From Cucumis sativus (lineage: Eukaryota; Streptophyta; Magnoliopsida; Cucurbitales; Cucurbitaceae), in NCBI RefSeq assembly GCF_000004075.3, contig NC_026660.2:3658001-3722000 (forward strand): DNA of 64,000 nt, written 5' to 3'. This document shows, piece after piece, positions 1-11,700 of the stretch (positions are counted from its first letter, which is position 1; each line of letters begins with the position of its first letter). The notes beneath the pieces are model-generated. The model was not told the DNA's origin. It saw only the letters and a program-made list of their open reading frames with translations, and made no database searches. A program made the translations under genes and the position numbers.

Positions 1-201
1 AAAGTTTAACCCGTGTGTGATATGCTGACGTGCAACATGATAATGGGCTTTAGGAGTGGGAATTGATAATATTCTTGTAAGAAGTTATTATTTCTTGTTC
101 AGTTTCTGCATGTCCACTGAGATGACAAATGGATGTTATTTAAATGGAATTCACTTCCTTAATGTTACATGTGCATAAGTATTCTTATACATGGTTTTTA
201 G

Positions 202-3200
202 GTGAATCAGATGATGACCGTGAAGAGCTTCTAGATGCTGCAAATTATGCTTGTAATCCGAGCTGTAAGTTATCCTTCTTCAAATTTTGAATCTCTTAAA
301 GATGAAGAATGGTGTGTACATATGATGAATGTCTAGTGTGTATTATTCATTTTATTTTTCCTATTGCAGATGTTTGCTGTTCTAGTACATTCTGGTGGAA
401 AATGGAATTTTTATTTGCTTCCCTCAGCCAAGAGGATGAGTCCTTTTTGAAGCAGCAGGTAAGAACTGTTATATTCTGTTTTACTTGTAACATCATTAGA
501 TCTCAATTTCACTAAAAGATACTCTTAAATTTAAGAACTATAGTATTCTATTGTAAACATCAGTACTTCCCAATGTCACTAAAAGAGACATTCTTAAATT
601 ATTAATGAACTTTATCTGCACTCTGCAGATATCCCTAGACAAGAATGATGAAAGCTTCTCTGAAGTACTGGACCACGAGAATACGATTTCGGTATGTGTC
701 TGGATTTTCATTTGTTTAGCAGCATGTATAAAATATTCAGAACTGAAGGTTTTGCTAAGTTATCAGAAAATTTACTTGAAGGTATTGGGTTCATAAAAAA
801 AGTTAATATAGGATCATTTAGATGAATTTGAACTTTGGGTAATATACTGGGAGTTGCAAATATCTTTATTTCTTTGATGTATTTACAAATCTTGAACGAT
901 TGGGTAAAGTTGTAGGGTGTGAGCTGGTTAGGGCTGATAAATTTCTCGAGATGGTAGGGAATCAGGATGACAATTAGGGAAGTAAATGGATCATATTTTA
1001 TTATTTAAACACCACTGTTCGAGGTTAAGGGTCCATTTGGATTGAATTAAGAACGAAATGTTTTTCAATAATACATTTTCTTTTAAACAGTTTTTTGGAA
1101 ATGAGTTTAAAATTTAAACACTTAATGTTTGGTTAGACTTTTTCATAAGTGTTTATATGTGAATTTGGTTTTTAAAGATTTATTCAAAATAGATTATTTT
1201 ATAAATGAAATTTCAAAAATGCATTATTTTAATTTGCCAAACACTACCATTTTTTTCAAAATAGTTTTTTGGCAAAATTAAACACTTTAGAATCTCAACC
1301 AAACACACTCTAAGGCTTTGGAAAGTTATTATTTGTTCATCTTAGCTACCTATTTATGGCCTCATTTCAGCTGCCGCTTTGGACAGCCATCATAAGATTA
1401 GGGAAGAAAATGCATCATATTATATTATTTAAACCCGCTGTTTGAGCATAAAGCTTTGGGAAGTTATTACTTGTTCAATCTTAGCTGCCTATTGATGGGC
1501 TCATTTCAGCTGCCGCGTTGGACAGCTATCATAAGATTCATAGCAATCAGTTATTTGTTTGTTTGTATATACATGATTCTAGGTTCTTTTGAGTAAGCAC
1601 TTCTTTCTTGTTAGGTTGGGTTTTTCTGGCTTCCTTTTGGGGTTTTCTTTGGAGAAAGAAACATTCCATGGATAAATGAAAGTGGGGGAAAACCCCAAAC
1701 ATTTCCTTTTGGGGTGTCTTTTCATAGGTCATTTTTATTCTGTTGGCCTATGTGTTTTTTTTCCCGTTTGGTCTTTCTGTATCTTTTGGTTTTTTAAAAT
1801 GAAATCTTGGTTTTTTGAATCTGATTTTTGCGATTTCTACAAAAATCTCTTTACTAAGAAGGCTGGTTCTCAGTTCCTACCCATAAATGTGAATTGGAAT
1901 CCGATTTCGAATAATAATGCTGCTGATCTTGAATGCCCATTTTCTGAAGTGAGGTTTTCTTGGCTATCTCTTCTCTTGGTGCTAATAAGTCTCCCGGTCC
2001 TGATATATTTACAGCAGCAATTTTCAAAATTTTCTGGACTACTTTAGAAGATGACATTATGAATATGATCCATGATTTTTTTTACTCTGGAGTTACCAAT
2101 GCCTCCCTAAATGAAACCTATATTTGTCTCATCCCCAAGGATTTGGATGCTAGAATGGTCTCTGATTATCGTCCGATTAGCATAATAGGCATCTATTTAA
2201 AGACTCTTTTTCATCTTTTAGTTTTTTTTGACATTGTTTTGTCCATGTCTTTTTACTGGTGCAAAATTGGGCACCATTTTAAGAATTTTAGCTTATTGGC
2301 CTTAGTTGCCATTTGGCGCTGTTTTTGTAATCACCTTTAGGTGCTTGGGGTTTTCCCTTAATTCATTTTATGAATGAAATGTTTGTTTCTAAAAAAAAAA
2401 AAAACGAAAGCTTGGTTTTGAATTAAAAAATCATGGATATTAGATTTGCAGTGTTTCATTTTTTAAACTATCGGAGCTGTCTGTTTAACTACTTGTAGTC
2501 CTGTCGAAGTAGCTATTTCCATTTTTTTCTACGATCATTGTGTTCATTCCTTTAGTAGTTCTGTCTATAATAATTCTTTTCTTTTCCTCGCGTGTATTTT
2601 CTTAGGGTGCTTTTGGGGTAGAGGAAGATTTATCACCTCAAGCACTTGGCTCTGGAAGAAAAAGCCAATTCTCAATTAATCAAAGCAAACCGCAAATTCT
2701 GCCTAGAAATGTTGATCGGATTGACGAAGCTGAGGACTTTGTTACTATAAGTGGAAAACTAGAATCAGAAAAGAGGAAAGCTGTTACTCCACTTTACCAA
2801 AGAGTATTATCAGCTTTAATAATTGAAGAGGAAATTGAGGATTTTCAAGACAGTAGAGGGACAAATATGTTTTCACAATATGGGGGTGATGACTTTTCTG
2901 GTGTTCTGTATCCCTCTGTTGATTTTGAGCCTGGAAAATCCGTTGGAATGGGAATTAAATCTGAGTTGGATCTAAAAACTTCGCAAATTGCTGCTCGTAG
3001 ATTTTCTTGCAATGGGAGATCAAGGCGTGACGGTCAGTCGTTTAATGCTGATGTGCATCAAGAAGATCATGGATATCAACAATTAAATAACGGATACATC
3101 CCTGAGCTTCATGAAAATGGTCTTGATGGACCACTAGGCATGCCTTTGAAGGAGTCTAATGTCTCTGTCTTTAATTGCCAGTATGAACAGATGTCTGTAG

Positions 3201-6016
3201 AGGATAGACTCATGCTGGAGCTCCAGAGTATTGGATTGTATCCAGAGACAGTGGTATATATTTCGGTTTTTAGTTTGTACCTTTGTTATATACTTCTCTG
3301 TGTCATTGCCTTATCCTTTCTAACTCTTCAATGGTATCTTTTTTAGCCTGACCTAGCAGATGGGGAAGAGGAAACTATGAATCAAGAAATTCTTGAGCTA
3401 GAGAAGAAACTTAACCAACAGGTTGCAATGCACTTTTCATAATGCCTTTCATGTTTTTTTTTTTTAATTTAGGTGTCCGTAAGATCTTATTGTGCAATCT
3501 TCTTTGGCATTTCTAAGCTTTATATTTGGCACTAAGGTTTCAACGTATGCTTTATAGGTTGCTAAAACAAAAAATCACGGAAACAAGATAATCAAAGCAA
3601 TTGAGGAAGGCAGAAAAACAGAAGAACGGTGGGTTTTCAGTTACTTGTATCTCTGTTCCTTTCTTTAGTCTACATATTGCAACATGATTATTAATATTGT
3701 GAAAATTTTCTTTTTCTTATTATATCCTTGTAGGTCCCGTGAACAGTTTGCAATGGACCGGCTTGTTCAGTTGGCTTGTTTAAAGCAGTTGGTACGTAAA
3801 AACATAGAATATTTATGCTTAATTACTTTTGTTATTTCTTTCACTGTCTTATATTCATGCAAATGTGTTCTCTCAGTCCTTTTCTTGTTTTTCCCTCTTA
3901 GTCAAGGTTGATGTGAATGATCTCCCTGGTATTGTATGTTTTTTCCCCTTGCAAACAAGGGCCTTTATCATTTCTTAAGAATATTTTTTTTGGTGAAAAC
4001 TGGGTTCCCGGAGTAGGGAAGTAAAAGATTTCATTTTCTTGCGATGCTTCCGATCTGGTGCTTACATTGTTAACCGTAATATGTTAAGATTCTAAACCTG
4101 AAACTCAGAAAGATCTCAACAAAGGGCCAAACATAGACAGTACTCTGAAATTATATATTATTAAAATGATCCAAGGAATACAAAATAACAAGGCAACCAG
4201 ATGATAGGGATAGTAAAAGAAAAATCCAGCTCCTTCGAGAATAGCAGACAACTTTTCCTAAAAGCCTATAACAGCTTTCACCAAAATCTAGACCTAGTTT
4301 TCATACCCAAAACATTCCTTATTTATATCCATGTCTCCCGTTGGGCCCTCAGGTGTTTCTTACCCTCTCTCCTCAGCTCTCCCTTGGCATATTCTGTGAG
4401 TTTCTCTTCTTACCCTTTTTTGTATATGTAAGAAGGATTGGGGATGTAACATAATATAACAGTTGTGTACAGTTCTAGCTAAACTGATAGCAAAGAAGTG
4501 TTAGCCTACTACTATTACCAACCAACTTCTACAGGGAAGGCTTATCATTCAAATTACAGTCTATATCACATCTGCATAGGCATCAAGGTTGAACCTTCCA
4601 GTTGACCAAGCGTCACTCCTTCCAAGATTTATGCTTATTTTGGAAAGCCTTTGCTTTTACAGCCTGGTCTTTGTGCTTTGTGTATTTGTATTTATTTCTT
4701 TTGTTACTTTGTATTTTGTGCACTAGCCTCTTTTCATTAAAATAATGGAACTTTTTGTAACATTTCTTAAAAAAAAAAACTCAAATTCATTTATTAACTC
4801 AACTTATATGGCTGATATGATAGGCCACTCGAGGCAGTAGTGCTGCAAAATTGGGGATCCCCAAGGTATCAAAACAAGTTGCTTCAGCTTTCATGAAAAG
4901 AACTCTTGCCAGGTGTCGGAGATTTGATGATACGCAAAAAAGTTGTTTCAGTGAACCTGCACTCCGAGACATTTTAACTCGACCTTCTAACCGAATTGAT
5001 ACAGATGTTATGAATGGTAATGATTCAATTGTTTCCAATTAGTTGACTCTTAAAGCAGAAGCTTTAATGTCTTGCGTTCTCCTATTTTGTTTGTTGTCTT
5101 GTTGAACTTAATATTTTATTTATTCCTTAAAAAGAAAAGAAGGAAAAATACAGTAACAAAATGGGTTATATATGGTGGTTGAGCAACAATACGGTTCATG
5201 AATTTGTCCAAATGTTTTTTGTTTGCTTCATGCAGACCTCTGCTATAACGTCATAGATGTTAATCAATGTTTTCATCTCGTATGTTTGGTTCTTAACTAT
5301 TGTCTATCACTGTAGGTTCCTCTTCCGGTGAAGCTTATCCCAATGGAGTGCAGAATCATAAAAGTGGAAGAGGTTTACTTCATTCTTCTGACCAGGATTT
5401 CATTCGAACTGGGCCTATAGTGAATAGAGGGAAGAAGAAAGAGGTGTTACTTGATGATGTAGGAAGTGCTTGCATGAGACCTGTATCAACCGTGGGTAAC
5501 AATTCATTAGGTGGAGCTAAGGGGAAAAGAAGTGAGAGAGAAAGGGATAAAGATATGTCAGCTAGATTATGTGTTACCAAAGCTGGCCGTTCATCTGCTG
5601 GGGACTTTAGGGCTGAGCGAAAAGCAAAAACAAAACCCAAGCAGAAGACAGCTCAGCTATCTCCTGCAGGAAATAGACTTGTAGGCAATCTAACGGATGG
5701 CACTTATTCTGATAACCCTGGAAGTAGGGTTTCCAATGAAATTGGCAATGGCAACATAAAAAAGGAATTTACAGTGTTATTGCCCCTTACTAATGCTACT
5801 GAGGATTCATCGAAGGAAATTGGTGAATGTACAGATTTCACAAACCTTCAGTTACATGATTTAGATTCAATAGAGTTAGGTGTGGGTAATGAACTTGGTG
5901 GCCCCCAAGATCTGGATTCTTGGTTGAACATTGACGAGGATGGATTACAAGATCATGATGCAGTGGGCCTTGACATACCCATGGATGACCTCTCTGAGTT
6001 GAATATGCTTTTATAG
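202..6016 (+). CDS. Conserved plant nuclear protein, At2g19390/At4g29790/At5g22450-like, 3' part
   Basis: The 5' end lies outside the window. Nine coding exons can be joined: 202-264, 370-458, 629-691, 2606-3253, 3347-3421, 3558-3628, 3734-3791, 4824-5016, 5316-6016. All junctions are GT-AG and the frame stays open for 652 residues to a TAG. The product resembles the plant-specific family described in databases as 'serine/arginine repetitive matrix-like', whose biochemical role I do not know. Recognisable blocks are FWWKMEFLFASLSQED early, LMLELQSIGLYPETVPDLADGEEE before a Glu/Lys-rich helix, then AFMKRTLARCRRFDDTQKSCFSEPALRDIL, a basic KGKRSERERDKD stretch suggesting nuclear location, and an acidic C-terminus (DLDSWLNIDEDGLQDHDAVGLDIPMDDLSELNMLL). 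The family assignment is from memory of these blocks and is fairly sure; the function is unknown. The 1.9-kb intron 692-2605 carries a LINE remnant and a MITE. Confidence 0.86.
973..1535 (+). repeat. Tandem duplication (two copies of about 139 bp) in an intron
   Basis: Copy A is 973-1396 and copy B is 1397-1535, head to tail and roughly 85% alike by eye. Copy A is split by the 280-bp MITE at 1031-1310. When the element and one 5-bp target copy are removed, copy A is 139 bp, the same length as copy B. Confidence 0.85.
1031..1310. mobile_element. MITE-like non-autonomous DNA element with 5-bp target duplication
   Basis: The element starts GTCCATTTGGATTG and ends CAACCAAACACACTC, an imperfect terminal inverted repeat of about 14 bp. 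It is flanked by TAAGG at 1026-1030 and again at 1311-1315. The neighbouring duplicate block has a single TAAAG at the matching place (1449-1453) and no insert, so it acts as an empty site. The interior is AT-rich with no coding potential. A related element lies at 16274-16549. The superfamily cannot be fixed from the ends alone. Confidence 0.8.
1821..2404 (+). pseudogene. 5'-truncated, internally deleted LINE (non-LTR retrotransposon) remnant
   Basis: The plus strand encodes a decayed stretch of the endonuclease-RT linker and the start of reverse transcriptase: NLFTKKAGSQFLPINVNWNPI, then after a frameshift near 1950-1960 AISSLGANKSPGPDIFTAAIFKIFW, then ETYICLIPKDLDARMVSDYRPISIIG. KSPGPDGFT and CLIPK...DYRPISL are hallmarks of plant L1-type elements. 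After about 2205 the RT domain stops and the sequence jumps to a 3' untranslated region ending in 14 A (2391-2404). A probable target duplication flanks it: 1801-1820 versus 2406-2423, with one mismatch and a 2-bp indel. It sits in an intron of the flanking gene and is non-functional. Confidence 0.85.
4560..4780 (+). mobile_element. Probable poly(A)-tailed retroposon 3' fragment
   Basis: A T-rich stretch resembling LINE 3' ends finishes in an A-run at about 4770-4780 inside the intron before the exon at 4824. No coding sequence or target duplication was identified, so the left boundary is a guess. Confidence 0.35.
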
Positions 6017-6822
6017 TGATTGTATAGTGTACCTTTTTTTCCCCATTTACTGGGGTTTTAGAATTCTATACTTTAGTTGGGTGGGAAGCTCTCATGTATA
6101 AGTTAAGCCTTTGACAGATTGGCATTTGTTATCACTGTCATTCAATTCTTTCACTTCGGGGGGGGGGGTCATAATTGTTCATGTAACCAGATAACTTATT
6201 TTATATGCAAACAAAAGAATTTTCTCAGAAGACTTGTCTATCATGTTCTTTTCCCTTCATTTCTTGGTGTAAAACCAAATCTTAATCTTTTTGTTTGAAT
6301 GAAATCTTACCTCTCAATGTGAGAGGAGATGCTTACTTATTGAGGAAAATGTAATACAAGTTAGTTATTTAGTAACTATCGAAGTAGTTGTAACAATTAT
6401 AACAGTAAACTAGTTGACAGTGGACTGTAGATGTTTAGGCTATTTGAATTACATAATCTCATTTACTACTCCTGGACAATTATTCTAGGAACCTAATCTT
6501 TGGTTCCTCGTCCTTCTGCATGCCAGTTCAGAATGTGGTCAGTGATGGTATTTCAGTACTTACGTTGTTTGCTGGTTCTTGCTCTTCTTTGGATTGTGAG
6601 CTCTGCAGAACGTTTGATTCTTATATCCTCCATTCTAGGAATTCAGCAACTTCGCAGGGCCTCTGGCAGAGTAATGCAATCATTAGTGCACTTGTGCTGA
6701 AGATATGAAAACCTGAGGTCACTCATATTATGATGATCATCCAAATTCCCTGGATGAGAACATAATTTAAATTTATTTTGGCCGTCAGGTGGTTTCCTCT
6801 CCCCTCTTCTTCTTCTTCTTCT

Positions 6823-6853
<31 letters not shown>

Positions 6854-8377
6854 TATGATTCTTTTATGAATTGGTGTTAAATGGAATAAAACATCATTTG
6901 CTACAATACCCTGCCATTGAAGTCGGGGAACAAGTCAGAAATATTATTATTGCATCACTGTCCGAAAGTTGATTTTCTTCCTTCTATTTGAGTTAAATTG
7001 TGGGAATTTCAGGATTTCTATTTTGGTTGCCCGTTTCCAGTTGGTAGCAGAAAATTCTTGCTGTTTACCGCTACTGCTTGTCAGAGTGCAAAGTCTCTTC
7101 AAACAAGTGGTAAGATACATATTGTTTCGTTATTGCTATGCGTTATGTAGACAATTAATATATAGTATGGTTCTTTGTACACTTAATTCATAATGATATC
7201 ATTAATTACTTTTGTCCTGTTTTTCTGCTAATTTCTTTATTCTTTCCGACGTAAGCATTATCTCTTGCATGGAGTAAGGAAAAGGCTTAAAATTTCATCT
7301 GTCATAGTTGGATGCACACTTTTTACGATTATATGACCCTGCTCACTAGTGATTCGCTGTCAGGGAGTTGTTCACAAGGCTTAATTAGTTATTTTCATTT
7401 CTTCATTTGCTTCTCTTTTATTTTCTGTTTTCTTGCTTTCTTCCTCTCTCAATAAAATGATCATGGGATTGGTTGGTAGCTCCACCGTGGATCTTGTACA
7501 TTTTACCCTCTTTTAACTTAGCCTTACCAGGTTTAGGTTTCATATGCATCCATTTCCTCCTTTCCTTTAGTCTTTCATCTGTTTTGCAAATACTTCAAGG
7601 AGAAAATTTCATGCTAAGGTTGTTGATGGAAGCGTTTGTGTATCCAACAGGACATTTTTTGGAAGATGTTTTTTTTCTACAGATCCAGTTTTTATTCATT
7701 TTGTGGAGTAGAGCTATTGGCTTTAGGAGCATGATCCCTGTGAGCTTTTCACAATTTCGGTACTTTATTTGTGGTTTCTACTATTGACCATAGCTCAATG
7801 AATCAAACATTAATATCAATTACTATCTTAAAGGTTACTGGTTTGATTCTCTACCTCTGTAGATAGGAATGAACGTAGGGAAAGAAAAAGAAAAAGTTCC
7901 TGCGGCCAATTAGTAATTATTTTCTCAATGTTCTGATTTTCTTCATCTATGATTGACTTGTATGGATTTCTTTTATGTTTGTGCATTACAGCATGGGCCT
8001 GCGAGTCATTCTGAATAATAACTACATTCCCTATCACAACCAAAACAGAATGTTCTTTTACATGAATCTTTGTCTCTCCCTTCGTCAAGTTCACATGTGC
8101 CTTCAAAATTGTGGTGCTGCATCTTGAGGTACCTTTTTGGTGGAGAGTAAAGGTTATGTTGATGGGCTGTTTCTTTTATTAAATCCATTTTAGTAACTGC
8201 ACCAGAATAATTGGAAAAATTGTGGTTAGCTATGGCAGGGGCACCATATTTTGTTGTTTTCTTTTTTTTTTTATTTACTTCGGTAATCTGTTTCCAAGTT
8301 CATGTGAGTTTGTTTATATCTCGGTTTCTGCTTCCCTTCCTATCTGGTTAATTGAACGGTGAACATGACTATTAACT
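6017..8377. other. 3' UTR and non-coding stretch downstream of the first gene
   Basis: The sequence after the stop codon begins as the 3' UTR of the preceding gene; the poly(A) site was not located. An open frame at 6520-6708, preceded by an acceptor-like TTCTAG, encodes a Cys/Ser-rich peptide I do not recognise. It could be chance or an alternative terminal exon. The remainder to about 8377 shows T-rich DNA and no coding signal I can support. Confidence 0.5.
6804..6848. repeat. Compound microsatellite (CTT)n(CT)n
   Basis: CTT trinucleotide repeats run directly into CT dinucleotide repeats. It lies in the region downstream of the first gene. Confidence 0.95.
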
Positions 8378-8386
8378 ATCATGGAT

Positions 8387-8448
8387 TGGTCCAGTGGTAA
8401 ATAGGGACACGACCTTGGTAAAAGGTCAAAATGTCATAGATTTAATCC
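8387..8448 (+). repeat. tRNA-like (SINE-type) sequence with A- and B-box resemblance
   Basis: TGGTCCAGTGG at 8387-8397 resembles a Pol III A box, and AGATTTAATCC at about 8438-8448 resembles a weak B box. The spacing of about 40 bp is right for a tRNA-derived SINE. It does not fold into an obvious tRNA and is not called as one. Confidence 0.4.
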
Positions 8449-8473
8449 ATGATGGCCACTTACTTAAGGTTTA

Positions 8474-8774
8474 TGTTAGATACCTAGATTACTATAGGGT
8501 TAGGAGTACAAGGATAATTAGATATTTAGGAAGTTGCTAGTAGTTATTGCGTAAGTGTGGTTACTAGTAGTTATTATGTAAGTGTGGTTACTAGGGTGGT
8601 TACATCTTTTTATAAACGGAGAGAGGGAAGTGAGAGGGGGGAGAATTTGGTGGAGTGATCTAGGGCTTGGATGAGAGTACTCAAGAGGGAGGTTCCAAGT
8701 GCCTTATAATTGAGTTTATCTTGTATTTTCTATAATAAATTCAGATCTTGTTCTTGTTAGGAAGTATCCTAACA
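8474..8774 (+). mobile_element. Solo LTR of an LTR retrotransposon
   Basis: The 301-bp segment begins TGTTAGATAC and ends GTATCCTAACA, giving the TG...CA ends with a short inverted repeat typical of LTRs. It is flanked by GTTTA (8469-8473) and GTTCA (8775-8779), a near-perfect 5-bp target duplication. Inside are a TATA-like TTTTATAAAC near 8608 and an AATAAA-type signal near 8732 in the order of an LTR promoter and polyadenylation site. No internal coding region adjoins it, so it looks like a recombination remnant. Confidence 0.75.
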
Positions 8775-8983
8775 GTTCACTTTATTTCAATCATCATTTA
8801 GTCTTTCTTGAAACTTCCTTGATCACTTTTTGCTTGTGCATTTGCTTAGTATGAACCGATATTTATAGGTAATTTTATTAAAGAATTTGAGTTACCAATC
8901 TCATTTCGTTCACCTTATGTTGGTTATCTCTAACATGTCATGTCTCTACTACTTGAAACCCTGAATACACTCTCATTTCAAAT

Positions 8984-9541
8984 CGTCCACAGGCAAAAGG
9001 ACAGTTGCTATCTTTGAAGGACCAGGCCTCTGAAGCTCCAAGACGTCTGACTCCCGCCTGATAGGTGTGGTTGAATTTGTATCTCTGTCGTGAGAGAAAT
9101 AATCGCTGTAGCCAATGGCCACAATAGAAGGTCCAGCATACAGCAAACGCTACCAATAAGTTGAAAATGCCTTCTAAATTTGTAAAGAGGTAAAAAAACA
9201 GCATCAATTGCTTCAAGAAAACATGTTGGTGAGAGGGATGTTGGCTGAAGAAAATGAAACCTTATCGTTTCTTTCTAGTTTTATCCTCTGTTCCGATTGG
9301 TCGTCTTGCTTTAACCTATGGAGATGTTCAAGCTCCCTACAATCCTATCTGTTGCTGTTTTTTTACCTTTCATTATTTTATTGACTTATCAGTTATCTGT
9401 CTGGCTTTGACCATTAGAAAGAATACTCAGAAATACACTGTACTAAGTTTTAAACCATTTCTTTCAACTTTTCTCAGAAGAATGGGAGTGGTATCAAAGT
9501 TATGGCTGCTGCTAAATCGAACTTGAACTCAACTTCAAAGT
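8984..9541 (+). other. Unassigned exon-like stretches
   Basis: Three short pieces look exon-like on the plus strand. About 8992-9061, after an ACAG, reads AKGQLLSLKDQASEAPRRLTPA then a stop. About 9195-9270 reads QHQLLQENMLVRGMLAEENETL, coiled-coil-like. About 9480-9541, after a polypyrimidine tract and CTCAG, reads KNGSGIKVMAAAKSNLNSTSKC. Local GC content is higher than in the flanks. I cannot join them into one frame or recognise a family. They may be 3' exons of an unrecognised or decayed gene. Confidence 0.25.
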
Positions 9542-9544
9542 GTA

Positions 9545-11265
9545 ATAGATATCTACTAGTCTATATTTGAATAGACGATGATGACATTCCTAGGTGTTGA
9601 AGAATGGTTGTTGAATAGTTATTCTAGTTGAGTATATGAAATAGACAATCAATTAAATTTGAGTTTAGTAAATAGATGATTTAATTCACATGTTGGCCCC
9701 TCTATTTTGTTTGTTAAATGGTTTGTTTTATCATTGGTCTTTAAACTTTTTTATGTTTGTTTTGTTTTCATCCCTTTAACTTTCATTAACATGTTATGTT
9801 ATTTTAGTTTTTGAGCTTCGTTTGAACAACTATTTTAGGTTCGTTTGATAACCATTTCGTTTTTTTTGCTTTTGTTTTCAAAAATTAACTCCTATGTCTT
9901 GCAATGATTTGTATATTTTTTAAATACAACGGTTGAATTCTTAGCTAAATTTTAAAAACGAAATTAGCTTTTCCGAAAGATACTTTTTTTGGTTTAGATT
10001 TTTAAATCATGGTTAAAATAAAAGAAGAAATTTGAGGGTAAATATAGTGTATGTAGCTTTAAATTTTAAAAAACAAAATAAGTATCAAACAAAATTTTAA
10101 TATTTGCAAAATGATTTATTTTTTATCTAGATTTTTTTTCTCGACGAATCAAATCTAAAAAATTAGAGATCGAAACAAGTTGAAGTTAGATTTTTATGGC
10201 AATGTTTTTCCTTTTATATAAGTTGTTATTTTTATTTCCCTTATGAGATGAAAAAAACTCAGATAACCCCATGGATCTCTTTAATGCCAAAACTCTTTTA
10301 CTTTGTTTCACATAGGAAACATTAACAAAATTAAAACATCACGTGCAAGCCATGTGTCAGAAAACCCAGCACCACTGAGAAATAATTTTTTTTAGATCAT
10401 ATTATTTATTACTTTTTTTTTTCTTAAATACCAAAATTATATTTCCTTCATTCAATTATTCATCTCTTTTAATTTTTATATAAATAGTTTGATTATAATT
10501 TTTTATCCATTTATTCTCTATAAATTAATTTTGAACTATTTTTAACATTTATTATATACATAACGAATTTTTTTAAAAAAATAAAACAAAATATTAATTC
10601 TTCTAAAACCCTAAAAAAGTGATTATTTTAAATGTGATATGACTTTCTTAATAAAAAAATGTAACCAACATTTTATTTTAAAAAACTATTAAGGGTATAA
10701 AAATGTCTCAATTAGGTCTATTTATTTTTTCACTCAGGTAAAGAAACCATCATATATTATCTTAAATGAAGAATTAATAGTTTAATCATGTTTTAAGTAC
10801 AGTAAAGATATCCTAAACTTTACACCTCATAGTTGCTAACACGAATGTCAATTGAACCGTGCTTGTTTTGGATTAAGAAGAATTTAATCTTTGCTTTTGA
10901 TACTAAATCTTTTTATTTAATAAATTCACTTTGGATTTGGTTTTATGTTGGATCTATCCGTTAAAATTAATTTTAGGAGATAACAACGTAATTATTTAAC
11001 CCAATATAAATTGAACCTTTATCATTAAAGAAATTATTTAATATGTTTTGGCTGCGAGTGATATTTTAGTTTTATATTATAGTATATATTTTTATACGAG
11101 TTTTTTTTAAAAATAAAACTATATGGTAAAATATTTCTTTTGTATAGAATAATTTTGAAAACAGAAAAAGTCTACAAATCTACAATGTAAAATACCAAAA
11201 TTACTCAGTCAACACGCGATAAATCGACCACACGCAATACACAATCATGTAGATTTTGATACACG
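9545..11265. other. AT-rich intergenic DNA
   Basis: No coding signal was seen on either strand. The piece from about 9838, starting TTCGTTTGATAACCATTTCG, resembles one end of the MITE family at 46976-47633, suggesting an old fragment. The rest is low-complexity A/T sequence. Confidence 0.55.
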
Positions 11266-11269
11266 GTCT

Positions 11270-11700
11270 CTAGCATACAATTCATCAGAATGGCCTAAGA
11301 TGAAAGATAAGAAGTGTAGATATACACGATCCTGTACTTCATTTTAAACGATGACTTTCAAATTTAAATAATCGTGTAGCTCATGATACAAAATCTTGGG
11401 TCGTAGTTGTACCGAAATGTCCTATAATGAAAGAATTCTTCCTTTAGTTATTATATCTCAGACTTTAGTGGCACTTTGATGGCTCAAAATGAAAGAATTT
11501 AGCCTTTATTTTATTTGATCTAAAGCATACATTGTCGCGAGATGTCACAGAATGAAAGACTCCTGCTTTTAGTTATTCGATATCGAGCCTTAATCGCATC
11601 AAGATGACTTAAAATGAAAGCATTATGGTTTTATTTTATTCGATCTTGGGCATACATTGCCCCATGATGTTTTAGAATGAAATACCTTTTTCTTTAGTTA
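11270..11700. repeat. Degenerate tandem array, 62-63 bp period (125-bp double unit)
   Basis: The marker AATGAAA(G/T) starts at 11426, 11488, 11551, 11613 and 11676, at spacings of 62, 63, 62 and 63. Alternate units are more alike: GCATACATTG starts at 11525 and about 11650, so the double unit is about 125 bp. A more diverged unit with GATGAAAG is near 11299. Copies are strongly mutated, indicating an old array. Confidence 0.75.

Noticed and set aside
1960-2340. 126-codon open frame with reverse-transcriptase motifs as a gene
   Set aside because: It is a fragment of the dead LINE in an intron: no start context, frameshifted against its upstream half, and it runs into the element's 3' UTR.
8938-9216. 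92-codon minus-strand open frame as a gene
   Set aside because: No recognisable domain; plus-strand reading of the same DNA looks equally coding-like, so neither strand is supported.
11270-11700. CRISPR-like regularly spaced repeat
   Set aside because: Plant nuclear DNA, units decayed throughout, no conserved short repeat with unique spacers and no cas genes.
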